From IMG/VR virus record IMGVR_UViG_3300021962_000023, positions 62,001 to 126,000 of that record: a stretch of 64,000 bases of DNA. One strand, 5' to 3'. Origin of the DNA: a virus. Both the position numbers and the translations under genes were made by a program. The notes under the pieces are model-generated. The model was not told where the DNA came from, made no database searches, and saw nothing but the letters and a program-made list of their open reading frames with translations. The first letter of the stretch is position 1. Each line of letters opens with the position of its first letter. This document shows, piece by piece, positions 43,166-53,313 of this stretch.

Positions 43166-43890
43166 TATATTCCGTAAGTTGTTTTTATTGCATTATAGTT
43201 TTGTGTTATTTCTGAACCCGATAATGCTTTATTATATAATCTCATTTGATAAAATACAGGATAATTTGCCGAATTTGAGTTATTCAGTTTATCAGTTGCA
43301 CCCGTTCCTGCATTGGTGTGTCTTGAACCAAAGTAAAAATTATTTGTTGCATATCCAGCATTTGAACCCAATTTAGTAGTTCCCAATTGAGTACCATTTA
43401 AGTATAAACTACGACTAGTGCCATTTAATACAAAAATCCAATGTCTTATTGAATTACTAGCCGTTATGGTTTCTTGCACCGTTGCACCAGGTCTACCATA
43501 TGTTATAAATGTTGCACCTGGCATATATGCAAAATATCCACTTCCAGCACTATAACTTTCATTACCCCAAATAGTCGCCCAAAATGAAGTTGGGTTAAAT
43601 GATGCTACAATTTCTACTGTCGTAGTTGTACTAGCTATATTGTAAGGAACGCTAATGAAATCAGTTCCAGTATAGTTCGGATTGTTTAATTTTATTCCAC
43701 CACCATTATTAGATACATAAGTTGCGGAACCTGAAATTGTTGCATTGTATCCATTTCCACTTGCATCTGTCCAAGTTGTTCCGGAGGATGGTGCAGTTTG
43801 TAAATTAAATACCAACCCACTACTTACTATTGGAGAAGTTGGAGGTGTTAGTGGTGTTAAATTTATTCCTTGTGTGAATACTATTGCCAT
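43165..43890 (-). CDS. LamG/concanavalin-like adhesin
   Basis: 241 residues. GLVFNLQTAPSSGTTWTDASGNGYNATISG, TTVEIVASFNPTSFW, RHWIFVLNGTSRSLYLNG and YQMRLYNKALSGSEITQNYN are the successive strands of a LamG-type jelly roll, as in many bacterial and phage carbohydrate-binding proteins. The N-terminus MAIVFTQGI is near-identical in style to MAIIFENGF of the downstream fibrinogen-like protein, suggesting that both plug into the same virion site. Confidence 0.75.
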   Translation of the reverse strand: MAIVFTQGINLTPLTPPTSPIVSSGLVFNLQTAPSSGTTWTDASGNGYNATISGSATYVSNNGGGIKLNNPNYTGTDFISVPYNIASTTTTVEIVASFNPTSFWATIWGNESYSAGSGYFAYMPGATFITYGRPGATVQETITASNSIRHWIFVLNGTSRSLYLNGTQLGTTKLGSNAGYATNNFYFGSRHTNAGTGATDKLNNSNSANYPVFYQMRLYNKALSGSEITQNYNAIKTTYGI

Positions 43891-43896
43891 AATATA

Positions 43897-46800
43897 TTAA
43901 ACTAATCTTTCGATTGAAATCATATTGTTATTGTAACTTGCTCCTATTATCATTGTTATTCTCCAAGCAATTCCAGCCGATGTATCCATAAGAGTCCAAG
44001 TATCAACTGCACCTGCGACTGTAAAGTTATATGATGGTATTATATATGCAGGTGTTGTTGTAATAGATAAAGGTGAACCACTTGCGATAGTTGTACCAGA
44101 AATACCACTAAATGAATATACACCACTACCATAAACTGAATATGTTCCGGAGACAGTTGATAATTGTAAACTTCTATTTCCCGTTGATGGTATTCTTGCT
44201 TTCAAATTTCCCAATGTAACATCAACATCCGCATTTACCAATCCACCGGCTTTCCATAATAATTCACCAGCTACACCATTGGGTGCTTTTGTTAAATCAA
44301 CAAATACACCTCTTGCATTTCCACCTTGTTCAAAAATTCTTAATCTATTTTGATACGAGTCTATCGTTACACCACTACCGGTAAGTGAGTTATTTGTTTG
44401 CGATTTTGCTAATAGAATTTCACCACCTTCATCACCACTACCAGTTCCAACTTGTAATACCGATGTTATTAAACTTATAGTAGAACCACTAACTACTAAT
44501 GAACCAGTAATTTGTGCTATACCATTATTTTGTAAATAAAAATTACTTCCACTATTTAAAGTTAAAGATGAACTATTTGCAATAAATGATGAACTAACTA
44601 CGGCGATGGAACTTACATTCAATGAACCCGTAATAGTTTGATTTCCATTAAATGAGTTTGAACCCGTAGTTGCTATTGAACTTGTCCAAATATTTAATGA
44701 AGATGTATATGTTCCTAATGTAGTAAATCTAGATAATACGGATGAACTAAATGTTTCTAAATTTAAAGTTTCAATTAATAAACTTGCAGTTGTAGAGTTT
44801 AAATTTGTAATTGATGTTTGCAATGAACCAGTCTCTGTTTCTAAAACATATCTACTATCAAATGATGATGTTAATTGTGATGAACCACTAACAATGCTTC
44901 TACCAGTGGTTTCATATGAACCACTTACAAATCCAAATGCAGTTATTTGAGCAGAACCACTAATTGTTCCACCTGGAACCGCACTCACACTACCACTTAA
45001 AGTATATCGAGTATCGTATGATGAAGTCAATTGAGATGAGCCTGATACAATACTTCTACCCGTTGTTTCGTAACTACCACTAACAAATCCAAATGCAGTT
45101 ATTTGTGCAGAACTACTAATAGTTCCTGCTACACCACCTGCGCTATTTAATCTACTATTTACAGATGAGCTAAATGCTACAACATCACCAATTCCAAAAA
45201 TTGAACCCGATAATGAACCTGTGATTGAACCACTTGAATCTACATAAATGTTACTACCACTCAATATCATCAAAGAAGAACCTGATGGTAATGAAAATGA
45301 AGAACTTATAGATGTTATAGATGTTACATATAATGCTCCACTTATAATTTGAGAACCACTAAATGTATTAGAACCCGTTGTTAAAGCAGATGCAGTAAAT
45401 GAATTAAATGATGAGGTTGTTGTATAACTACCACTAACAAATCCAAATGCACTAATTTGTGCAGAACCACTTATAGTTCCTGCTGGCGTTGTTCCACTTA
45501 CTACACTTCCACTCAAAGTATAACGAGTATCGTATGAAGCAGTAAGTTGTGATGAACCACTAATTAATCCGTTTGGTAATTGAGCAGAAGAGCTATAAAT
45601 TCCACTACCTTTTAATTCTACCGAACTTGTCCAATTGTTGATTGAAGATGTATATGCATTAAATGAACCAGTTGTTACCATATTACTACCACCACCAACA
45701 TCTACTCTATGTATTGTTGCAATTACGGATGGTACTGCTGGTCTTGTTGGTGAAGTTGCCGATGGTATTGCTGATATTGTTGAATTACCACTTGTAGAAC
45801 TCCACATAATTTCATACACATCGTTTGCGTTTGCTCTATCTTGCCAATTCCAAGCTGCTACTAATTTATGGTTTGATGGAATGGTTACTTGAGTATTACT
45901 ATCTGTTACATTTGTTCCATTTTTTCGTAACCATATATCAACATCTTCCGAACCTGCACCATTTACCATTTGTGCAGAAAACTCAATATCATATGTTCCT
46001 GCTTGTAATACCTTCATACCACCACTACCGGAAAGTATTATACCATCATTATTATCGGTAGTATTTAATTTCATTACATATGCAGTTGATGCAGACCCCG
46101 ATTGAGTAGTTGTATCGTGAAATGTAGCATATGAACCAGTTACAAATGTTCCACTACCGGTAGCAACTGTGACAGATAATGTACTCCCATCACCTTTGGT
46201 GAATAGTATTACATTTGTTGTTGAACTTGCACTTACAAAAGAAGATGCAGTTATAGATGAACTTACAAATCCTAATAAAGTAATTTGTGAAGAACCTGAT
46301 ATTGTTCCGGATGGTGTTGAACTTATACTACCACTTAATGTGTATCTTGTATCAAATGAAGATGTCAATTGAGAGCTACCACTAATTAACCCATTAAAAG
46401 ATTGTTCGTTAGTTGCTGCAATAATTCTACTATTTAATGAAGAACTAAAAGTAGATAGGGATGTTCCCAATTCAGAATAATAAGTCGAACCAGATAAAGA
46501 CCAACTTCCAGTCAGTATTGTATTACCTACTCTAGTTATAGTTCCAATATGATTAAAACTACCACTTAAATATTGGAATGACCCCGTTGCGGCGTTAAAC
46601 GCACCATCGCCTAATAATTGCATACCGCCCGCAGATAGTAAAATATTTCCACTAACATTTGAAAGAGTTGTATCTGGAACACCTGGTGTATCGGATTGAA
46701 TATGAATAGATGCTGATTGAATGAATATATCTGCAAATGGTTTATCTTGTGTTCCTAATGTTGCACCTCTTGCTTCTTTAGGAACAATATTTCCACCTAA

Positions 46801-47775
46801 TTCGGTTGTTCCACTTATGAATAGAGAACCACTTATGGTTTCGTTTCCGTTGAATGTATTTGAACCAGTTGTTGCTAATGAACCCGTATCTATTGTTTGC
46901 GAAGAACTTATAAATCCTAATGCAGTTATTTGTTCCGAACCACTAATTGTTCCAATAGGTATAGTTGGAATTGAGTTGATTATATTGGTTAGATTATCAG
47001 TTATAGTATGACCGGTTGAGTTATTAACTGTATTCGTATCACCAATAACTCCTGCTAAATATCCATCGGTAACAATTCCATTTCCTGCGTTCGAAGAACC
47101 AATATAAACTGCACCATCTGCATTAAAAACTATATCACTATTGGTTGCATGTAATGTTATTTCTCCATTAGTAATTGTACCATTTGTAAATGTGAAATCT
47201 GCAATATCCGTAGATTGTGAAACTATACCAGATGGTATGTTTGCTATATTATCCCAAGTTGTTTGTGCAATACTCCCACTTAAAACATATCTTTCATCAT
47301 ACGAAGATGTTAATTGAGAACTGCCACTTATTAATCCATTAAAAGATTGCTCATTTGTAGCCGCTACAATTTCGGTATGTATTGATGCTGAAAAATCATT
47401 AAATGAAGATGTTTGTAATCTTGCATTTATTCCATTTGTGAATGCAGAATTTAATGTATTTTGTGAAGATGTAAATGAATTTAAAGAAGTTATATCGGTA
47501 TGCGATGAACTTATAAATCCAAATGCAGATATTTGCGCCGATGAACTTATTGTTCCATTTGGTATGGAGCTTGCACTATACGATGATGTATATAATTCCA
47601 ATGCATCCAATCGTAAATCGGTAGAGCGTGATACCATATTTATAATAGCATCTTCTAACACATCCAATGTTACTTTATAAGTAGTACCATTATCAACGCC
47701 AACTAATGTGGTTTGCAATGATGCACTTTCTAATGCAGTTAATTCTGATATTCTCTTTGATTGTTTTAATGCCAT
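43897..47775 (-). CDS. Giant repeat-rich tail fibre/adhesin, 1292 aa
   Basis: 1292 residues, the largest gene of the window. N-terminus ALKQSKRISELTALESASLQ. The body consists of many copies of GTISGSAQITAFGFVSGSY, LISGSSQLTSSYDTRYTLSG and TGSNTFNGNQTITGSL, with two inserted strand-rich domains (about 535-660, with DNNDGIILSGSGGMKVLQAG and DIEFSAQMVNGAG, C1q/TNF-like by eye, and a C-terminal 150-residue tip). The repeats predict a long trimeric beta shaft. It follows the neck/tail-completion genes and begins the accessory region. Receptor unknown. Confidence 0.7.
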   Translation of the reverse strand: MALKQSKRISELTALESASLQTTLVGVDNGTTYKVTLDVLEDAIINMVSRSTDLRLDALELYTSSYSASSIPNGTISSSAQISAFGFISSSHTDITSLNSFTSSQNTLNSAFTNGINARLQTSSFNDFSASIHTEIVAATNEQSFNGLISGSSQLTSSYDERYVLSGSIAQTTWDNIANIPSGIVSQSTDIADFTFTNGTITNGEITLHATNSDIVFNADGAVYIGSSNAGNGIVTDGYLAGVIGDTNTVNNSTGHTITDNLTNIINSIPTIPIGTISGSEQITALGFISSSQTIDTGSLATTGSNTFNGNETISGSLFISGTTELGGNIVPKEARGATLGTQDKPFADIFIQSASIHIQSDTPGVPDTTLSNVSGNILLSAGGMQLLGDGAFNAATGSFQYLSGSFNHIGTITRVGNTILTGSWSLSGSTYYSELGTSLSTFSSSLNSRIIAATNEQSFNGLISGSSQLTSSFDTRYTLSGSISSTPSGTISGSSQITLLGFVSSSITASSFVSASSTTNVILFTKGDGSTLSVTVATGSGTFVTGSYATFHDTTTQSGSASTAYVMKLNTTDNNDGIILSGSGGMKVLQAGTYDIEFSAQMVNGAGSEDVDIWLRKNGTNVTDSNTQVTIPSNHKLVAAWNWQDRANANDVYEIMWSSTSGNSTISAIPSATSPTRPAVPSVIATIHRVDVGGGSNMVTTGSFNAYTSSINNWTSSVELKGSGIYSSSAQLPNGLISGSSQLTASYDTRYTLSGSVVSGTTPAGTISGSAQISAFGFVSGSYTTTSSFNSFTASALTTGSNTFSGSQIISGALYVTSITSISSSFSLPSGSSLMILSGSNIYVDSSGSITGSLSGSIFGIGDVVAFSSSVNSRLNSAGGVAGTISSSAQITAFGFVSGSYETTGRSIVSGSSQLTSSYDTRYTLSGSVSAVPGGTISGSAQITAFGFVSGSYETTGRSIVSGSSQLTSSFDSRYVLETETGSLQTSITNLNSTTASLLIETLNLETFSSSVLSRFTTLGTYTSSLNIWTSSIATTGSNSFNGNQTITGSLNVSSIAVVSSSFIANSSSLTLNSGSNFYLQNNGIAQITGSLVVSGSTISLITSVLQVGTGSGDEGGEILLAKSQTNNSLTGSGVTIDSYQNRLRIFEQGGNARGVFVDLTKAPNGVAGELLWKAGGLVNADVDVTLGNLKARIPSTGNRSLQLSTVSGTYSVYGSGVYSFSGISGTTIASGSPLSITTTPAYIIPSYNFTVAGAVDTWTLMDTSAGIAWRITMIIGASYNNNMISIERLV

Positions 47776-47779
47776 TCTA

Positions 47780-48445
47780 TTATATAATTATTTCTTCACC
47801 ATCTTCGGTTAATAAATCTATTAAATTTTCAGTATCTAAATTGATATTCGCAAATTTACCACAAACATAAATATCATTGATTGTAGTATTATCAAAATCA
47901 ACATAGTTATCATTTAATAATATTACAACATTATTATTAATTTGTTTTACATCGAAATCAGTTGGAATATGCAATCCAAACATAAATATTTCAAAATTCT
48001 CAGCCGTAACATCTTCCGTACCATAATCTAATAATGTATTTTTTATAATTAATGCATTATTTGGAACATCAAATTCACTAATTGCTTTTTGTATATTTCT
48101 AGCACTATATTCAAATATTTGAGAATTAAAATCATTTATAACATTATCATTATTAACAATTTTAATTGGATTTGGATTAGAACGAGTATGAGATTGTAAT
48201 GATTGCGAAGTTGGTAATTGTATATTCATTAAACTCGCAGTCAAATATGATTCGGTATTTAAATTATTTGAATTTACAACTGAACTAAATACTGATTGTT
48301 TAGCTTTTGATTGATATTTGGTAGAAGATGGTATTTCTATTTTCAATAAACTACCTGTTAAATCGGAATCGACAAGATTATTTGGATTGATTTTTGCAAT
48401 CACTCTATTCAATTTTCTTGTATTTGATGAAAATTGTCTAAGCAT
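47780..48445 (-). CDS. Tail-region structural protein, unknown
   Basis: 221 residues, not recognised. It contains two related segments, DLTGSLLKIEIPSSTKYQSK (29-48) and YLTASLMNIQLPTSQSLQSH (66-85), and a strand-rich C-terminal half (VILLNDNYVDFDNTTINDIYV). It overlaps the gene before it by 8 nt and lies 4 nt before the giant fibre gene, so it might anchor the fibre to the tail. Confidence 0.5.
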   Translation of the reverse strand: MLRQFSSNTRKLNRVIAKINPNNLVDSDLTGSLLKIEIPSSTKYQSKAKQSVFSSVVNSNNLNTESYLTASLMNIQLPTSQSLQSHTRSNPNPIKIVNNDNVINDFNSQIFEYSARNIQKAISEFDVPNNALIIKNTLLDYGTEDVTAENFEIFMFGLHIPTDFDVKQINNNVVILLNDNYVDFDNTTINDIYVCGKFANINLDTENLIDLLTEDGEEIII

Positions 48446-48767
48446 ATTGTTCGATATCTCCTTTTATTTCTATGTAATCATCAGTGTCTAACTGATATTC
48501 AAAATTGTTCTTTATAAATTTAACCAATAATCCATCGCCACCTTGCTCTATTACATAGTCTCTAGCCGAAATATTTTGAGTATTTACATATATTGTAACT
48601 CTATCTTGAGTTGTTCTAAGTTCTATTTCTCGTAATACATCAACAAATTTATATCCTTTTGCTTCGAAAATCCAATAGGTAGAATTATCCAAATCTTTCG
48701 TAGTTAATACGACTTTAGTTGGAGTTCTACTTATTTTTTTTGTTATGTCTAATAGACTTCGTTTCAT
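48438..48767 (-). CDS. Small neck/tail-region protein, unknown
   Basis: 109 residues, alternating strands (TKVVLTTKDL, YWIFEAKGYKFVDVLREIEL, RVTIYVNTQNIS, DDYIEIKGD). It overlaps the gp15-like gene by 1 nt and the next gene by 8 nt, which implies coupled translation. Not recognised; probably a virion component. Confidence 0.55.
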   Translation of the reverse strand: MKRSLLDITKKISRTPTKVVLTTKDLDNSTYWIFEAKGYKFVDVLREIELRTTQDRVTIYVNTQNISARDYVIEQGGDGLLVKFIKNNFEYQLDTDDYIEIKGDIEQYA

Positions 48768-49885
48768 TATAAATCGACAAATTTACCAGTTATAATAACT
48801 TCATCGGTAGGAGTTACATTGAATCCCAAATTAGCTGGAATGAAATTAATTGTAAAACTTGTAGTTGTTATTGTAACAGTGAAATGTGTTGTTTGATTAT
48901 ATTTAACACCATTTATGTATACTTTTATGTCATATGTCAATCCAGCCACAGATAATCCAGCCGTTACTACCGATGCCAATTGTTCTGGTGTTTTTATTAA
49001 TTTTATATCAGTAAATGTTATAGTATTATCCGAAACAGCATTACCTATTCTACTATTATTCAATGAAAGAAAGTCTACCAAATCTTTATTATCATAATAA
49101 GGAGATGGTGTAGTTAATAATCCCTCCAATCTACCATTTGCAGTTGCATCCGTTTCAGTTGATACTACTACTTTTTTAAGACTATATGATTTTTTAGTTG
49201 TAGATTCTCCATCGAATTTATCTGGCAATAAATAAGCTTTAACATTTAGTGTAAATTCTACTCTATTAATTCTTTCAGTTCCTTCACCTACTTCATTTAT
49301 TACATTATAATCTGCAATTGTAGTTCTGAATTTATATTTTTTCTTATCACCCCAGTAATCAGTAGTAAATGTAAGATTTTCAATAATTTTATTAAGATGT
49401 TCTGTAAATGATGTCCAAGCCATACAATCGTAGTTTATTTCTACATATTCCGGCATTGTTACATTGTATAATTCATACGATGGTCTTGTATTACCCAATA
49501 AAGTAAATCTATCGTATCTATTATTTTTATTCCATTTGGTTACAGTTTGATATGAAACATGATTATTTAGCATTGGCATGGATTCATCCTTTGCAATCGA
49601 TGTTCTTCTAATCATCATTAAAGGTAATTGTATTTTACCTTTTATATCTCTAAATATACCCTCTCTTCTCGCACCATTCCATCTTTCCGAATTGCCATAA
49701 ATTACAGGTATCTTTACAACATTACCATCACCTTCTTCCAATGTAGGTAATGCAACATCTTCTAAGTAAGACATCATAGCATAATCGATATCAAATAACG
49801 ATACCGAATGCTTTATATCGGTTTTTTCCGATTTTATTTGCTTTGCTCTATTTAATTCCGGTCTAATTGGATTTGATGCTGGCAT
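48767..49885 (-). CDS. 15: gp15-like tail sheath stabiliser / completion protein
   Basis: 372 residues. VKIPVIYGNSERWNGARREG then KGKIQLPLMMIRRTSIAKDES and FTEHLNKIIENLTFTTDYWG fit the pattern of T4-like gp15 tail-completion proteins. Position directly after gp14 agrees with the order 13-14-15. The C-terminal 100 residues add a strand domain not expected in T4 gp15 (272 residues), so the protein may be a fusion with an accessory domain. Confidence 0.6.
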   Translation of the reverse strand: MPASNPIRPELNRAKQIKSEKTDIKHSVSLFDIDYAMMSYLEDVALPTLEEGDGNVVKIPVIYGNSERWNGARREGIFRDIKGKIQLPLMMIRRTSIAKDESMPMLNNHVSYQTVTKWNKNNRYDRFTLLGNTRPSYELYNVTMPEYVEINYDCMAWTSFTEHLNKIIENLTFTTDYWGDKKKYKFRTTIADYNVINEVGEGTERINRVEFTLNVKAYLLPDKFDGESTTKKSYSLKKVVVSTETDATANGRLEGLLTTPSPYYDNKDLVDFLSLNNSRIGNAVSDNTITFTDIKLIKTPEQLASVVTAGLSVAGLTYDIKVYINGVKYNQTTHFTVTITTTSFTINFIPANLGFNVTPTDEVIITGKFVDL

Positions 49886-49893
49886 ATTTTAAT

Positions 49894-50349
49894 TTATTTT
49901 ACTCTTGCTTCTATATTTAAATCCGATTTTCTAGTCATAAATGCCGTACAAACTATACTATAATTGTTATCAGGCTGTCCTCCTATAAATTGAATTTCAT
50001 TTGTGTTATCAATTTCATAATAAGATTGGTCAAAGAAAATCATATCACCAATTTCAGGATATATACCTTTTTCTTCGCAAGTCAATTTATCTAACTTAAA
50101 AGTTATTGTCTGAGAATTATCAGGTCCAAATCCTTCATATACTACATTTTCAGGCTCTTTATCTACTATACAATACATTTCAACACCCGGATACCAAGTT
50201 TTATTTAGGGATTCACCATAAATATTTACTTTACTTTCGTATGTGTTTACTTTAAATAATACAATAGCTGTTTGGATGACTGTATCAACCAATTCTCTAC
50301 TTACACTTCTAAAGAAATCAATATCTCTACCTACTAAAAACTTTGGCAT
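49894..50349 (-). CDS. 14: Neck protein gp14
   Basis: 151 residues. GRDIDFFRSVSRELVDTVIQTAIVLFKV near the start, VNIYGESLNKTWYPGVEMYC, PEIGDMIFFDQSYYEI and YSIVCTAFMTRKSD are the gp14 signature in the T4 group. It is shorter than T4 gp14 (256). It closes the head and joins it to the tail together with gp13. It follows gp13 by 1 nt. Confidence 0.75.
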   Translation of the reverse strand: MPKFLVGRDIDFFRSVSRELVDTVIQTAIVLFKVNTYESKVNIYGESLNKTWYPGVEMYCIVDKEPENVVYEGFGPDNSQTITFKLDKLTCEEKGIYPEIGDMIFFDQSYYEIDNTNEIQFIGGQPDNNYSIVCTAFMTRKSDLNIEARVK

Positions 50350-50350
50350 A

Positions 50351-51580
50351 TTATCCTACATATATTTTTAAAGGAACTTTTCTTAACATTTCTTGATGGT
50401 GAGTTGATTCATGTGCTTGTTTTTCAAATACATTTTTTCTACTCATTTCCTCCAAATTTTCTCTCAATTGAGTCATCAACATATCTTTCTCTACCTGTGC
50501 CTCTGCTCTCAATGCTGCCCCATCTAAGGATACTTCCCCATCTGGTATAGGTACTGAACTATATTTCTCTCTAATCGCTCCTAATAGTTCTTTTGATAAT
50601 GCTAATGTATATTTTCTAATCCATTGTTTACCTACATCATTTATATCCGAATATTGAATAAAATCGTATGGAATATCTGAATAATCCGAAAGTGAATCCG
50701 ATTGAATAGTTTGAGAATCATGTTCAAATTCATCTCTACTCATATATTCTATATACACTCTACTAACAGTGCCAGTAGTTGGTATAGGGAATATTTCCAA
50801 TTTATTGTCTACTATATTAAATGTATGTGCCGATTTACGAATGTGGTCATTGAATTCAATTTGTTGCATTCTTAATACATCCTCATAAATTGGCATCATT
50901 AAGAATTGTGCAGCAGGAGAGAAGTTTCCAAATCCTAATTCACTCATTAAGTTTAGAGTTCCTTGTGCACCAACTGAATATGGGTCAAAGAAACGAGCAA
51001 TAGCAGGAGTTGCCTCATGAAATACTCTAGTCACATCTATCGTAGACCCTCCACTAAAAATTGTAGAAAACGATGCAGAGGCACTTCCACTTGCTTCCAA
51101 CATTTCAACATCAACTGCTTCTTTCATTATATCATATTTCTGCTTTCCAGGCGTTAATTCGATATATGCTTTTTTAATTGCAGTTGAACCACCTACTCCC
51201 GCTTGAGTTCCGTATTGTTGTGCCATACGAATAGCAGTAGGTAAGAATGAACCATCAACTAAGGTTTGCGAATAGTTTGCAATTTTACCTTTTGGTTGAC
51301 CTCTTAAAATATCTAAGTTATTTCTAAGATTGAATTGATTTACTTGTGCAGAATATTCCGAAGTTGCTTCTTCAAAACATGCCCAAATTTGTTGATTATC
51401 CAACTCAATATTTACAATAGGATACCCCAATCGCTTTGCTACCCATGTAGCAGTTTTGGGAGCATCATTTCTAAAATCAGTATCAGTATCATACAACCCA
51501 AATGGAGTTGCTTCCGATGATGCCACCGATGCCGAAAATGCTGCCACTGTTGAGCCAGACCAGTATGTGTTTACAGACAT
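50351..51580 (-). CDS. 13: Neck protein gp13
   Basis: 409 residues. WVAKRLGYPIVNIELDNQQIW (46-66) and the C-terminal WIRKYTLALSKELLGAIREKYSSVPIPDGEVSLDGAAL resemble neck protein gp13 of T4-like phages of aquatic bacteria. It is the first gene after the capsid terminator and has a late-type motif. Its length exceeds T4 gp13 (309), with an extra Ser/Ala/Gly-rich segment around 165-190. Confidence 0.7.
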   Translation of the reverse strand: MSVNTYWSGSTVAAFSASVASSEATPFGLYDTDTDFRNDAPKTATWVAKRLGYPIVNIELDNQQIWACFEEATSEYSAQVNQFNLRNNLDILRGQPKGKIANYSQTLVDGSFLPTAIRMAQQYGTQAGVGGSTAIKKAYIELTPGKQKYDIMKEAVDVEMLEASGSASASFSTIFSGGSTIDVTRVFHEATPAIARFFDPYSVGAQGTLNLMSELGFGNFSPAAQFLMMPIYEDVLRMQQIEFNDHIRKSAHTFNIVDNKLEIFPIPTTGTVSRVYIEYMSRDEFEHDSQTIQSDSLSDYSDIPYDFIQYSDINDVGKQWIRKYTLALSKELLGAIREKYSSVPIPDGEVSLDGAALRAEAQVEKDMLMTQLRENLEEMSRKNVFEKQAHESTHHQEMLRKVPLKIYVG

Positions 51581-51604
51581 ATCTAAAATTTATAGTTTTA
51601 CTAC

Positions 51605-51613
51605 TATAAATAT
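51605..51613 (-). promoter_or_regulatory. Late-type promoter motif before gp13
   Basis: Coding-strand ATATTTATA, 25 nt before the start codon and just downstream of the capsid terminator, so gp13 and the following genes can be transcribed independently of the capsid gene. Confidence 0.6.
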
Positions 51614-51624
51614 GATATTAAAAT

Positions 51625-51656
51625 AAAAAAAAGGGATAACTTTCGTTACCCCTTTT
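51625..51656 (-). terminator. Terminator after major capsid gene
   Basis: AAAAGGGATAAC pairs with GTTACCCCTTTT (one mismatch) around a TTTC loop; eight T follow on the coding strand. It lies about 25 nt beyond the gp23 stop. Confidence 0.85.
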
Positions 51657-51679
51657 CTTATTACTCTAATCCGTTAAGA

Positions 51680-53284
51680 TTACAAAGTGTTTAAACCATC
51701 AATTACGATTTTACCGTAGAATTCTGGTCTAACAATTTTCTTAGCGTAACGAGTCATAACTCCTCTTCTTGGAGTGAAGTTAGTTGGGTCGTACACTAAA
51801 GGAGTCATAATCAACGGAACATATGGAGCGTAAACAGCACCTGTTTCGAAGAAGTTAGAACCTTTGAAACCTAATAAGATAACATTTTCTGTCATATAAG
51901 GATTCTTATAAACATCGTATCTATTAGAGATTGAACCGATGTTAGTTACACCTGCTGAGAAAGTTAATGCATCTTTCGATGGATTTGCAGAGAAACCATT
52001 CATTGATTCTAAGATAGTTGCTACATTAGGAGAAACAACGATGAAGTTTGCTCCGCCTCTCATAGTTAATTGGTGAATCTTATTAGAAATCTTTTGTAAT
52101 TTGATTCCTAAAGTTTGATACCAAGTAGATTTTGTGTAAGCTTGACCTGTGAATGAATCAACAGTGAAACCTGCACCATTCCAATCGTATCCAACTCTTG
52201 CAGACCAGTATTCAGTTGTGAATGCGTTTTGCTGTAACATCTCTAAGATTTCTAAATCAATCTCTAAAGAGATGTATTCAGATAACATTTGAGTTAATTC
52301 AGCTTCTGCATCAACAGAGTGGTATGCGTTTAAGTCTTGCGCTAATTCAGGAGTCCAAATTGCTTTCAACTTACGAGTCTTAGCCACGATAGGCTCAGAT
52401 TTCAATTCTAATTCGATTTCTGGAATTGCTAAGTCAGTTCCTCTATCTTCAAAATCTCCACGAGAGATATCAGTAGGTTGTACATGGTATGCTAAAGAAG
52501 CACCATTTGCACCTGCTGAACCTGTACCAGTCACAGTTGCAACGAATTCCACATTAGAACCATTCTTAGTAGTGTATTGAGGGAAGAAAGTTGAAGAACC
52601 TGAAACTAATGATAATTCAAAAGCTCTTACACCATTGAAATCAGCATCAGATGGTAAAGCCACAGTTACTTTCTTTAAAGTGTTTGCTGCATATGATGCA
52701 GAAACAGTAGCATCAGATAAATCATAATCAATATCACCCAAAGATGCAGATGCAACAGTTGCAGTGATAGCAGCAGTTGCATTATTGATTGTATATCCAA
52801 AACGGCCTGCTCCATACAAACCACCTGTTGTAGCTTGAGTAGAACCTAATTTATTTCCTGCTGGAGATAAAGAATCTTTACCTGCAGTACCACCATCACC
52901 AAATAATGATGAACCTGTGAAGTTAGGGTTACCTGCTGGGTTAGAACCATATTTGAAGTCCATGTAGAAAATAAGACCTGAAGGTAAGTTCATTGGTTGA
53001 ACTGAAACGAATTCTTTAGAAGCGATAGAACCGAAGATTCTTCTTACTAAAGGTAACGCAACACCAGCCCACTCTTCAGAACCTGAAGATGTACCTGTTC
53101 TTGTAGCCTCATCTAATAATTGTTTAGCTTGGTTTTCTAACATTACTGCCATACCATGCTTAGTTGTTTCAGAACCTGCGTTCTCTAACAAACCTGTTTT
53201 TTCCCACTTTGCTTTCAAACCTCTAGTTTGCTCAAGCATAATGCTTTGTGGGTTAGCGCCGTTCATTAATTTTTTTAAGTCCAT
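51680..53284 (-). CDS. 23: Major capsid protein gp23
   Basis: 534 residues (T4 gp23 has 521). WAGVALPLVRRIFGSIASKEFVSVQPMNLPSGLIFYMDFKYG is the highly conserved N-arm and start of the HK97 fold; LKAIWTPELAQDLNAYHSVDAEAELTQMLS and ANFIVVSPNVATILESM follow. The predicted prohead-protease site is LDE at 57-59 (QAKQLLDE followed by ATRTG), in the same place as the T4 cleavage at residue 65. It is followed by a strong terminator. Folding probably needs the phage GroES. Confidence 0.97.
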   Translation of the reverse strand: MDLKKLMNGANPQSIMLEQTRGLKAKWEKTGLLENAGSETTKHGMAVMLENQAKQLLDEATRTGTSSGSEEWAGVALPLVRRIFGSIASKEFVSVQPMNLPSGLIFYMDFKYGSNPAGNPNFTGSSLFGDGGTAGKDSLSPAGNKLGSTQATTGGLYGAGRFGYTINNATAAITATVASASLGDIDYDLSDATVSASYAANTLKKVTVALPSDADFNGVRAFELSLVSGSSTFFPQYTTKNGSNVEFVATVTGTGSAGANGASLAYHVQPTDISRGDFEDRGTDLAIPEIELELKSEPIVAKTRKLKAIWTPELAQDLNAYHSVDAEAELTQMLSEYISLEIDLEILEMLQQNAFTTEYWSARVGYDWNGAGFTVDSFTGQAYTKSTWYQTLGIKLQKISNKIHQLTMRGGANFIVVSPNVATILESMNGFSANPSKDALTFSAGVTNIGSISNRYDVYKNPYMTENVILLGFKGSNFFETGAVYAPYVPLIMTPLVYDPTNFTPRRGVMTRYAKKIVRPEFYGKIVIDGLNTL

Positions 53285-53313
53285 TTTAAATGAATTTATT
53301 TTTTTGTTGTTAA

